Shown here: piece after piece, positions 43,886 through 54,700 of the stretch
How positions within the stretch are numbered: position 1 is the stretch's first letter
Layout: the number at the start of each line of letters is the position of its first letter
NCBI GenBank assembly: GCA_002633025.1
Contig: NMRB01000400.1
Span: 87,373-151,372 of the forward strand
Direction: 5' to 3'
Origin: Notospermus geniculatus
Taxonomy: Eukaryota; Nemertea; Pilidiophora; Heteronemertea; Lineidae
Length of the DNA stretch: 64,000 bases
Notes under the pieces: generated by a model
The model's input: only the letters and a program-made list of their open reading frames with translations
What the model was told of the DNA's origin: nothing
The model's database searches: none
Program-made: the position numbers and the translations under genes

Positions 43886-44264
43886 GATTGCTCATAACTG
43901 ATATGTACCTCCCTCTGTCATTAGACTATTATGTCCAACCCAGTGAGAACATGGTCCATGGACCATTTCATGTTCCGTTATCTTCATCAGAACAGTTCGG
44001 CAGGAGGTGTGGAAACTTTTGGTACCTCCAAAGTTTTTCGCCCAAGGACAGTTCGCTTTCGTCCTGCGTTACACAATGGAACATGACGGCGAATTACGGT
44101 AGAAAATGCAAAAGCAGGACTCTGGTCTGTTTGGAAGAAAGATACACCTACAAAATGACACCAATTGTGTCCTGTTACCTTCATCAGAACAGCTCGGCAG
44201 GAGGCGTGGTACCTCCTGTCAAAAGTGTCTCCTCACCCAAAGTTTTTCGCCCAAACCCAGTTCA

Positions 44265-44615
44265 ATCCCTCCAAAAAATGTCCTGGGTCCATCCAATAAA
44301 TCGAAAATAAGCCTGGCGAATAGGAAAAAACACCTTAATTTTCGGGTGGAAGCTATTTTCGGTCCCTCCAAAAAATGTCCTGGGTCCATCCAAATTCAGT
44401 CCCTCCAAAAAATTTCCTGGGTCCATCCAATAAATCGAAAATAAGCCTGACGAATAGGAAAAAAACACCTTAATTTTTGGGTGGACGCTATTTTCGGTCC
44501 CTCCAAAAAATGTCCTGGGTCCATCCAATAAATCGAAAATAAGCCTGGCGAATAGGAAAAAACACCTTAATTTGCGGGTGGACGTTATTTTCGGTCCCTC
44601 CAAAAAATGTCCCAG
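44265..44615 (+). repeat. Tandem repeat of about 100 bp, block 1
   Basis: The unit contains CCCTCCAAAAAATGTCCTGG, CCATCCAATAAATCGAAAAT, AGCCTGGCGAATAGGAAAAA and CACCTTAATTTTCGGGTGGA. About 3.5 units, one of them shortened. Confidence 0.85.
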
Positions 44616-47600
44616 GAGACACTTTTGACAGGACGTACCAAACGTTTCCACGCCTCCTGCTGAGCTGTTCTGATGAAGATAACGGAACAAAATTAGTGTC
44701 ATTTTGTAGGGGTATCCTTCTTCTAAACAGACCAGAGTCCTGCTTTTGCATTTTCTACCGTAATTCGCCATCATATTCCATTATGTAACGCAGGACGAAG
44801 CGAACTGTCCTTGGGCGGAAAACTTTGGAGGTACCAAAAGTTTCCACGCCTCCTGCCGTGGTGTTCTGATGAAGATAACGGAACAAAATTGGTGTCATTT
44901 TGTAGGTGTATCCTTCTTCTAAACAGACCAGGGTCCTGCTTTCGCATTTTCTACGGTAATTCGCTGCCATATTCCATTATGTGACAGGACGGAGCGAACT
45001 GGGCTTGGGCGAAAAACTTTGGGTAAGGAGACATTTTTGACAGGAGGTAACAAAAGTTTCCACGCCTCTTGCCGAGCTGTCCTGATGAAGATAACGGAAC
45101 AAAATTGCTGTCATTTTGTAGGTGTATCCTTCTTCTAAACAGACCAGAGTCCTGCTTTCGCATTTTCTACCGTAATTCGCCATCATATTCCATTATGTAA
45201 CGCAGGACGAAGCGAACTGTCCTTGGGCGGAAAACTTTGGAGGTACCAAAAGTTTCCACGCCTCCTGCCGTGGTGTACTGATGAAGATAACGGAACAAAA
45301 TTGGTGTCATTTTGTAGGTGTATCCTTCTTCTAAACAGACCAGAGTCCTGCTTTCGCATTTTCTACCGTAATTCGCCGTCATATTCCATTATGTAACGCA
45401 GGACGAGAGCGAACTGTCCTTGGGCGAAAAACTTTGGAGGTACCAAAAGTTTCCACGCCTCCTGCCGAGCTGTTCTGATGAAGATAACGGAACAAAATTG
45501 GTGTCATTTTGTAGGTGTATCCTTCTTCTAAACAGACCAGAGTCCTGCTTTCGCATTTTCTACCGTAATTCGCCGTCATATTCCATTATGTAACGCAGGA
45601 CGAAAGCGAACTGTCCTTGGGCGAAAAACTTTGGAGGTACCAAACGTTTCCACGCCTCCTGCCGAGCTGTTCTGATGAAGATAACGGGACACAATTGGTG
45701 TCATTTTGTAGGTGTATCCTTCTTCTAAACAGACCAGAGTCCTGCTTTCGCATTTTCTACCGTAATTCGCCGTCATATTCCATTATGTAACGCAGGACGA
45801 GAGCGAACTGTCCTTGGGCGAAAAACTTTGGAGGTACCAAACGTTTCCACGCCTCCTGCCGAGCTGTTCTGATGAAGATAACGGAACAAAATTGGTGTCA
45901 TTTTGTAGGTGTATCCTTCTTCTAAACAGACCAGAGTCCTGCTTTCGCATTTTCTACCGTAATTCGCCGTCATATTCCATTATGTAACGCAGGACGAAAG
46001 CGAACTGTCCTTGGGCGAAAAACTTTGGAGGTACCAAAAGTTTCCACGCCTCCTGCCGAGCTGTTCTGATGAAGATAACGGAACAAAATTGCTGTCATTT
46101 TGTAGGTGTATCCTTCTTCTAAACAGACCAGGGTCCTGCTTTCGCATTTTCTACGGTAATTCGCTGCCATATTCCATTATGTGATGCAGGACGGAGCGAA
46201 CTGGGCTTGGGCGAAAAACTTTGGGTAAGGAGACATTTTTGACAGGAGGTAACAAAAGTTTCCACGCCTCTTGCCGAGCTGTTCTGATGAAGATAACGGA
46301 ACAAAATTGCAGTCATTTTGTAGGTGTATTCTTCTTCTAAACAGACCAGAGTCCTGCTTTCGCATTTTCTACCGTAATTCGCCGTCATATTCCATTATGT
46401 AACGCAGGACGAGAGCGAACTGTCCTTGGGCGAAAAACTTTGGAGGTACCAAAAGTTTCCATGCCTCCTGCCGAGCTGTTCTGATGAAGATAGCGAAACA
46501 AAATTGCTGTTATTTTGTAGGTGTATCCTTCTTCTAAACAGACCAGAGTCCTGCTTTCGCATTTTGTACGGTAATTCGCCGTCACATTCCATTATGTGAC
46601 GCAGGATGGAGCGACATGGGCTTGGGCGAAACACTTTGGGTAAGGAGACACTTTTGACAGGACGTACCAAACGTTTCCACGCCTCCTGCTGAGCTGTTCT
46701 GATGAAGATAACGGAACAAAATTAGTGTCATTTTGTAGGGGTATCCTTCTTCTAAACAGACCAGAGTCCTGCTTTCGCATTTTCTACCGTAATTTTCCGT
46801 CATATTCCATTATGTAACGCAGGACGAAAGCGAACTGTCCTTGGGCGAAAAACTTTGGAGGTACCAAAAGTTTCCACGCCTCCTGCCGAGCTGTTCTGAT
46901 GAAGATAACGGAACAAAATTGGTGTCATTTTGTAGGTGTATCCTTCTTCTAAACAGACCAGAGTCCTGCTTTCGCATTTTCTACCGTAATTCGCCGTCAT
47001 ATTCCATTATGTAACGCAGGACGAGAGCGAACTGTCCTTGGGCGAAAAACTTTGGAGGTACCAAAAGTTTCCACGCCTCCTGCCGAGCTGTTCTGATGAA
47101 GATAACGGAACAAAATTGGTGTCATTTTGTAGGTGTATCCTTCTTCTAAACAGACCAGAGTCCTGCTTTCGCATTTTCTACCGTAATTCGCCGTCATATT
47201 CCATTATGTAACGCAGGACGAGAGCGAACTGTCCTTGGGCGAAAAACTTTGGAGGTACCAAAAGTTTCCACGCCTCCTGCCGAGCTGTTCTGATGAAGAT
47301 AACGGAACAAAATTGGTGTCATTTTGTAGGTGTATCCTTCTTCTAAACAGACCAGAGTCCTGCTTTCGCATTTTCTACCGTAATTCGCCGTCATATTCCA
47401 TTATGTAACGCAGGACGAGAGCGAACTGTCCTTGGGCGAAAAACTTTGGAGGTACCAAAAGTTTCCACGCCTCCTGCCGAGCTGTTCTGATGAAGATAAC
47501 GGAACAAAATTGGTGTCATTTTGTAGGTGTATCCTTCTTCTAAACAGACCAGAGTCCTGCTTTCGCATTTTCTACCGTAATTCGCCGTCATATTCCATTA

Positions 47601-47935
47601 TGTAACGCAGGACGAAAGCGAACTGTCCTTGGGCGAAAAAATTTGGAGGTACCAAAAGTTTCCACGTCTCCTGCCGTGGTGTTCTGATGAAGATAACGGA
47701 ACAAAATCGCTGTCATTTTGTAGGTGCACCCTTCTTCTAAACAGACCAGGGTCCTGCTTTCGCATTTTCTACGGTAATTCGCTGCCATATTCCATTATGT
47801 GATGCAGGACGGAGCGAACTGGGCCTGGGCGAAAAACTTTGGGTAAGGAGACATTTTTGACAGGAGGTAACAAAAGTTTCCACGCCTCCTGCCGAGCTGT
47901 TCTGATGAAGATAATGGAACATGAAATGGTCCATG
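44616..47935 (-). repeat. Satellite with a 197-bp unit, about 16 units
   Basis: Each unit, read on the minus strand, begins ATGACGGCGAATTACGGTAG and includes AGGACTCTGGTCTGTTTAGA and GGCAGGAGGCGTGGAAAC. Unit starts (minus-strand ATG) are at 44774, 44970, 45186, 45382, 45579, 45776, 45973, 46170, 46388, 46585, 46803, 47000, 47197, 47394, 47591 and 47788. Most spacings are 197 bp, some 196, and three are 216-218. Most units contain an open frame of 66 codons whose TGA overlaps the ATG of the next (ATGA). Units from 46800 to 47591 are almost identical, which suggests recent homogenisation. Confidence 0.92.
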
Positions 47936-48059
47936 GACCATGTGCTCACCTGGGTGAACGTACCAGAAAAACAAATGACAAATGTTAAATCGAAATGTTC
48001 CAGGGTCATGTATCCTCGTTAGATGCACCTGATAAAAATTTGGAGAAAATCCATTTCAG

Positions 48060-48465
48060 GAGTTACTGGTCCATCCAATAAATCGAAAATAAGCCTGGCG
48101 AATAGGAAAAAACACCTTAATTTTCAGGCTGAAGCTATTTTCGGTCCCTCCAAAAAATGTCCTGGGTCCATCCAATAAATTGAAAATAAGCCTGGCGAAT
48201 AGGAAAAAACACCTTAATTTTCGGGTGGACACTATTTTCGGTCCCTCCAAAAAATGTCCTGGGTCCATCCAATTAATCGAAAATGAGCCTGGCGAATAGG
48301 AAAAAACACCTTAATTTTTGGGCTGAAGCTATTTTTGGTCCCTCCAAAAAATGTCCTGGGTCCATCCAATAAATCGAAAATAAGCCTGGCGAATAGGAAA
48401 AAAACACCTTAATTTTCGGGCGGAAGCTATTTTCGGTCCCTCAAAAAAATTTCCTGGATGGATAC
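48060..48465 (+). repeat. Tandem repeat of about 100 bp, block 2
   Basis: Four units of the same repeat as 44265-44615, in the same orientation, just outside the right terminal repeat of the satellite element. After it, TTTACCATTGTCTAA-type short repeats run to about 48565. Confidence 0.85.
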
Positions 48466-48569
48466 ATTTTACTTTACCATTGTCTAATATACCATTGTCT
48501 AAAATGACTGTTGTCCAATTTACCATTGTCTAATTTACTTTGTCTAAAATACCGTTGTCTAATTTACTG

Positions 48570-49244
48570 GATACCTCTCAAGACATGCAAGATATTTATT
48601 TTCATTAGACTGATGTAGGCCTAGGCCTTGGGCCTGTGAGAAGTCCTTGATCTCTCAGCAGCAGAGTCATGGAGTGGGCAAAGAAATAAAGAAGAGAACG
48701 AAACAATCTGTTTTTAGCTGGCAATGAATCATGATATTATTCGAAATTCAACAAGTAGGCCCTAGTCATCACACGACACATCACATCACATTACATCCAT
48801 CATCAACATCAAACTTGTCACAAAGTGACATTGTGTTAGCATGGTATGGTTAGGTGGCTACAGCATGCCAGTCAGTACTAGGGGCTAGGCCTACCGTTGG
48901 CCTCCTAGCCTACCTATCCAAGGTGTGTAGGCCCTAGGCCTGTCACATGATCATGGATTAGCCTTGTGCGTCTGATCCACTGACTTTACGACGAGTTTAC
49001 GATCAGTTGGCGACTAGCTCACGACGGCAGTCGTCAACGAATCGCAAACTCGTCGTCTCGCAAACTGATCATAAGAAATCATGACGTGACGTTGAAGCTG
49101 ATCCACCGAACCAAATCAAACATGTCTGATCGTCGCAAACAGAGTTCAGTCGTGAACGAGTCACAAACGCGTCGTGAACGCTGATCCACTGGCTATGATG
49201 TTTACAAAGTTTTTCCAGGGTATTTTTTACTCAGAGATTGCAAG
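48570..49244. other. Interval without gene
   Basis: I see no exon. There are several TAGGCCTA words (48610-48930) and a GTCGTGAACG/CTGATCCACTG-rich patch (48970-49195) that looks like a decayed foldback element without clear ends. Confidence 0.5.
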
Positions 49245-49815
49245 TACAGTGCCAGCTGAAAGTTTGGGTACACCTTGCGATTTATGAAGTATTCACATTT
49301 GTAGTAAAAATGGATGTGCTTGGCTGGCCAAAATCACTGGAAAATGTTGTCAGGGGATATATAGAGTATCCCAGTGATGCAAATTTCATGTTGCATCCCC
49401 CAAATTTTGGGATTTTTACATGAATATCGCACTTTGTCAAATTCCTGGAAAATCATTCGGAACATCCAGTTTGAAAAAAACTGAAAAGCAGATAAGGATT
49501 GCTTTCAAATTCCTTTACTCACCACTAAGATACAATTCCATGTCCTTCTGATGATATTAGCAATTACAGAGCCATTTATTACCACTTATTACATAATAAT
49601 TTGATATTTGCAAAATGTGTTGCCTGGCAACAGTTTGCAAGTGGTTACAGTCTTTAAAACATCAATCATATCCCCATTTAGGTGCAGTTACCAAATGATT
49701 TGCATTTCCAATGAAATACGACCAATGATTGCCCTGCATCTCACTTGGAACAGGAATCTGACAGCATTAAATGTGTTGCTACTCAGCAAACGAACAGTCC
49801 TTAATCTTAAATTCC

Positions 49816-49987
49816 TCAAAAATAGCCACTGTTAGCTTTGATAACTGGCGTGCAAACACGAGGCATTCGTCTGATTAGTTTCAGGAGACAATCGCTGGAT
49901 TCTTCATTCCAGCAACACTGCAGCAACATCCACAGATTTTCAGCACCTGATGGTTGTTCTCCTCTGACTCGTCAATCCAGCTCATCC
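49816..49987 (-). pseudogene. Tc1-like transposase C-terminal remnant, left arm
   Basis: On the minus strand the frame reads DELD, a stop, then RVRGEQPSGAENLWMLLQCC, LLKLIRRMPRVC and VIKANSGYF before the terminal stop. This is the pattern of Tc1 transposase C-termini (DEL.RRV... ENLW ... LIRSMPRRC.AVI.A.GG). The in-frame stop and the absence of the upstream DDE catalytic region make it non-functional. Confidence 0.75.
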
Positions 49988-50112
49988 CATAGGCCTACTA
50001 GCTCGATAGGGTTAAGATGGGCTGGCCAAGGCATAACTTTCACCAACCCATCCTGTTCCTTTCTCTCCAGGTCGAGAAACATGGAGAGAAAGGAACAGGA
50101 TGGGTTGCTGAA

Positions 50113-50307
50113 GGTTATGCCTTGGCCAGCCAATCATTGGACCTGGATAGATGAGTCAGAGGAGAACAACCATCAGATGCTGAAAATCTGTGGATGTTGC
50201 TGCAGTGTTGCTGGAATGAAATATCAAGTGACTGTCTCCTGAAACTAATCAGACGAATGCCTCGTGTTTGCAGGCCAGTTATCAAAGCTAACAGTGGCTA
50301 TTTTTGA
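50113..50307 (+). pseudogene. Tc1-like transposase C-terminal remnant, right arm
   Basis: It reads VMPWPA (the usual PWPAQSPDLNPIE start), then jumps, with the following segment missing, to DLDR, a stop, RVRGEQPSDAENLWMLLQCC, LIRRMPRVCRPVIKA and NSGYF-stop. It is the mirror of the left-arm remnant, with a frame break. Confidence 0.75.
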
Positions 50308-51008
50308 GGAATCTAAGATCTAAGGACTGTTCATTTGCTGAGTAGCAACACATTTAATGCTGTCAGATTCCAGTTCCAAGTGAGATGCAGGGCAATCATT
50401 GGTCGTATTTCATTGGAAATGCAAATCATTTGGTAACTGCACCTAAATGGGGATATGATTGATGTTTTAAAGACTGTAACCACTTGCAAACTGTTGCCAG
50501 GCAACACATTTTGCAAATATCAAATTATTATGTAATAAGTGGTAATAAATGGCTCTGTAATTGCTAAAATCATCAGAAGGACATGGAATTGTATCTTAGT
50601 GGTGAGTAAAGGAATTTGAAAGCAATCCTTATCTGCTTTTCAGTTTTTTCCAAACTGGATGTTCCGAATGATTTTCCAGGAATTTGACAAAGTGCGATTT
50701 TCATGTAAAAATCCCAAAATTTGGGGGATGCAACATGAAATTTGCATCACTGGGATACTCTATATATCCCCTGACAACATTTTCCAGTGATTTTGGCCAG
50801 CCAAGCACATCCATTTTTAAAACAAATGTGGATTCTTCATAAATCGCAAGGTGTACCCAAACTTTCAGCTGGCACTGTAAACTGAGCGTATACATCCCAA
50901 ATACACAGCACCATCATGTTCACAATAACCTATAGTTCACGAACATACAAGAAGCACAGCACAGCATGTAACGTTACTGTATACAAAGATGTGGCATTGA
51001 ATATACTT

Positions 51009-51257
51009 AAAGGGCTCCGCACACTGGCGACTAAAATGGGGGCGACTACCGATGCGACTACTACGTCGCCTGCCGTAATTACCTTTGCGGTCGATCAATG
51101 ATGTCATCCACGACATCACTGATCTTCCAAAGAAGCATTTGTCGCAAACAAGTCAACAAAAACTAAAAAATCTGAAAAATGTTCAGTCGCTTCTGTGGTC
51201 GCAAGGCCGGTCGCCTACAAAATCGCTCGAAAAAATCGCTAGTGTGCGGTGCCCTTT
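51009..51257. mobile_element. MITE with AAAGGGCTCCGCACACTGGC ends
   Basis: AAAGGGCTCCGCACACTGGC pairs with GCTAGTGTGCGGTGCCCTTT. It lies downstream of the SLC43A3-like stop codon. Confidence 0.75.
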
Positions 51258-51365
51258 ATTTTTCACTATGAATATCATGCAAAACTTTCATCAGCTGTGT
51301 TTCGGGCAATATAGTACAGTACACTTTCAAGTACAGTACACCACCAAAAGTGATGAGTGTTTACA

Positions 51366-51371
51366 TTTATT
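51366..51371 (-). promoter_or_regulatory. Candidate poly(A) signal for the SLC43A3-like gene
   Basis: AATAAA on the minus strand, 263 nt after the stop codon. A second AATAAA lies at about 51255-51260 at the edge of a MITE. Either could be used. Confidence 0.45.
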
Positions 51372-51633
51372 CCTGAGCTACATAAACTTAAATCTTTTTG
51401 CACTAATGACTTTCATACTCGAATTTCACCTCACGAAGCCGGGAGAAACCACAAATTCTGAACACATATCTAATGCAAAAATATGTTTGATAACAGCCGA
51501 TACTGAGATTCATGCAAGACGAGAGGAATTATGAATGACTCCCAGCCACATAACTCAAAAGTTTATCCAACATCTCTCAGATCTAGAACCCCAAAATAGG
51601 CTGGCCTTCAGGGTTTAACTCCGTTCTGAAACA

Positions 51634-51774
51634 TCATGCTTCTTTTCCTGACGATTTCAATCCCTCTTCTGCCATTTGTTTTCTTATTTTCTGTGCTGAA
51701 GAGCGGCAGAACCACCACAAGTATATGGGGTGGGCAAACGAGACGACCATCAACACAAGAAGAATCATATTCAT
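51634..51774 (-). CDS. SLC43A3: SLC43A3-like last coding exon
   Basis: MNMILLVLMVVSFAHPIYLW (TM12), then WFCRSSAQKIRKQMAEEGLK and a short basic tail ending SSGKEA-stop. Confidence 0.9.
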   Translation of the reverse strand: MNMILLVLMVVSFAHPIYLWWFCRSSAQKIRKQMAEEGLKSSGKEA

Positions 51775-54700
51775 CTGAAAGGCAAACAAAGGAATTATGA
51801 TAAAGAAGATACCGGTACCACATTGTAAATGGACAACAGCCATGGTTAGACTACATAAAATCCCTGGGTTTTTTTGTGGTCACACTTCTATGAATTGCCG
51901 GGCTTCAAAAACCCCGTGTCTGAAAAACATGTGTTTTTGAAACGCGGCAGGCTTGCCGTGCTTTTTGAAATCCAAGTGTTGTCATTAGTTCCTAGCATAA
52001 CTACTAAACTTACAACAAAGGGATCCCCGTCCAGCGGTCCTTTCATCACGACGAACATTGGGTACTGAATGAGACTGAAGATTGATGCCACTGTCATGTA
52101 CATTCCAAAAAGTTTACCGAAGTGCTTCAATGGAAACCTGAAGAGACAAAAGGGAATTTAATCCTCAAATGGCCAAGTATACAGTACAGGTCACAACTGA
52201 CATCCCTAAATTCGCGTAAGTTACTCGTAAGTCACTCGTAACTTACGCAACAACTCACGAGCTATGTTACGCGCAACTTACGTGGTGAGTTACGGGATGA
52301 GTTATGCGAATTTCGCTAGCTACGCAGTGATTTACGAGGCGAGTTACGCGGTGAGTTACACGAAACCAAAGCCGGCTTCGCGTAAGTTACTCGTAAGTTA
52401 CGCGTAACTTACGAGTAACTTACGCGAAGCCGTTGGGATGTCAATTGTGACCTGTACTGTAGTTCGAGAATGATTCAAAAATGAGCACGATTCCTCAACA
52501 AAACGTTTACAGCCATCTTCTTTAAATTTGACCTGTCACAGCAAAAGTACCGGGTAGGCGCATGTCGCTCTGAACTTGGCAGGTTGAGACCAAATGTTTG
52601 TCAGTTTCACTATTGTCTGTTTATTGTGAAATCTGAAATGATCTATTTCTCTCCTGGGGTCATTTTAGTTCGTTGAGGCTCACCTTCTGAGCGACATGCA
52701 CCTAGTTTTGCTGCGATGGGTCACAAATGGGAAATTTATGGGAATTGCCCCTTAGATTTGCTTCAAATTTCCAACAGACCGAGAATATACGGGAGAATCC
52801 GACTTACCTTGACGCGAGTCCAGGTCATAAAAATTTCGTAAGTTCTAAAAATATCGTAATATAGTAGGGGTAGCACAATGGTAGATGGAACAGCTTAGGT
52901 ATAATACAAGCTGTTTCATTTACCATTATGCTACCCCTCTATATTATGGTATTATTAGAACTTTAAAAATTTTTATGACATGGACTCGCATTGAGGTAAG
53001 TTGGATTCTCCCGTAAATGCACAGGTAAAGAAACTTACACCTGTGCAATGAAAGCAGTATTGGGACCATACAAGAATGCCCTCTGGACAACTGACAAGGC
53101 ACATGTTGCATATTGCACCTCCAGGATGGGAATGGTAGCACCAATGGACATTAAGACACTTATAAAACTATTCAAGGCAAATGACAACACGCACACTTCT
53201 AATCTCTCTGAAAAAATGGAAAATAATATGAAAGCACAAATTCCCCCCCCCCCCCAAGTTCACGCTAGGCACGCGACTGAAAGGGCTTTAAAATTGTACC
53301 ACACTTCATGTACTTTGCTGGTCACAAGGAAATCATTTGACTTTGCGGAGGAAGTTTGTGCCTTTGACAATGATGCTCAAAACCAAATTTATGAAGAAGA
53401 AGGGGTAAACAATCCAGAAATACATGCAAACCAAAACAAAGCTTCTTTAGTTGCTGGTATTAACAAAATATACTAGTAAACTCACTGCTGAATTTTTGGT
53501 ACAACGAATGACAAGGTCCTTACCGATTTTTCTAAGCCTTGGATCATCATTAGCTTTTCCTTTTTTTCTATCCATCAGACGGCCGCTGATTGGTGCAAAC
53601 ACAAATCCAAAGAACTGCATGATGGCAAATACTGACGTGTAATGACTGACTGAAAGCAGCAAAGAATAGTACCGGTATTATGTTTAAGATGGATTTGTTG
53701 GTGGCCTTGTCATCAAGTAATGTTCTGAGGTTTTGGTATTGGTAACCTTGTCATCAAGTAGTTTTGGTGTTGGTAGCCTTGTCATCAAGTAGTTTTGGTG
53801 TAGGTAGCCTTGTCATCAAGTGTGTTTCGACACCAAAACTTCATAACATTACTTGATGACAAGGCTACCAACACAAAAACTTCATGACTACTTGATGACA
53901 AGACTATCTCCAAAACTTCATATATTTGATGACAAGGCTACCAACACCAAAACTTCATAACATTACTTGATGACAAGGCTACCGACACCAAAACTTCACA
54001 ACATTACTACTTGATGAAAAGGCTGCTGACACGAAAACTTCCGAACATCTATGTACTTGATGACACTTGGCTACCAACACCCAAACTTCATAATATTACT
54101 TGATGACATTGGCTATACCTAGACAACTTCATAAATCTATCAGTAAAGCGAATCGCAGATCTCCAAGCAACAGAGGCACAATTACATGCAGTTTTCAGTG
54201 TATTTCGGCCTATTTGGTACTGGTACTCACCAATTGCATCATCTCCTTTGGCCATATATGTGATGAGAGGGTTGAATGCTCCCATGAAGAACCAACTCCT
54301 CAGCCGAAGTAGAGATATCCAGAGCAAATCAAAGAGATAGATGGCACTGAAAAGAATCTCTCGGAATGTTGGTTCCTTCAGAGCAGCGACATCTGGGGTG
54401 GTTTCAGACGCGTTCACATTGTCACCAGTATCAGCTGGAATGCTGTAATTTCCTGCGACATTACAATGGCTGCCAGTGAACAAAACTAATTCCTCAGACC
54501 TGTGTCGTTCAACTGGAATGTCGGCAAAATCTTGCAAGGAACGCAGCGACAAGGCTTTTTCTAAATTTGTGTCTCGCAGAACGTGAAGTCTATCCCAAGA
54601 TCTTGCAAGCATGTTTCGGTCATCTCGAACATGGCTGAGAAATTTGTTCTTGGCACCAAATTCCAAATGGTCAATATTTCTTTCAGAGTTGCAATCTTCA

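Larger units (their letters stand above)
43940..47954. mobile_element. Inverted-repeat-bounded element carrying two satellite families
   Basis: The left terminus CCAGTGAGAACATGGTCCAT and the right terminus (ATGGACCATGTGCTCACCTG, with GAACATGAAATGG inside it) are inverted repeats that continue through TTATCTTCATCAGAACAG. Both ends hold the perfect 16-bp palindrome ATGGTCCATGGACCAT (43951-43966 and 47926-47941). Inside are about 1.5 units of the 197-bp repeat on the plus strand, a block of the 100-bp repeat, and about 16 units of the 197-bp repeat inverted. No transposase is seen. Confidence 0.7.
49247..50877. mobile_element. Palindromic Tc1-like element: two inverted 3' ends
   Basis: CAGTGCCAGCTGAAAGTTTG (49247) is the exact reverse complement of the right end (50858-50877), and TA flanks both (49245-49246 and 50878-50879). 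The arms of about 800 bp are nearly identical and meet at about 50050-50100 around CCTTTCTCTCC/GGAGAGAAAGG. Each arm ends in a decayed Tc1-type transposase C-terminus. It is a head-to-head dimer, probably mobilised as a unit since it has a single target duplication. Confidence 0.85.

Noticed and set aside
45379-45579. The 66-codon frame of the satellite unit as a protein gene family
   Set aside because: It is not annotated as CDS because near-identical tandem units cannot by themselves show coding function; it is kept as a finding.
49608-50516. Two mirrored frames starting MQNVLPGNSLQVV
   Set aside because: They are the same non-coding arm sequence read from both sides of the palindrome, with no similarity to a transposase in this part.
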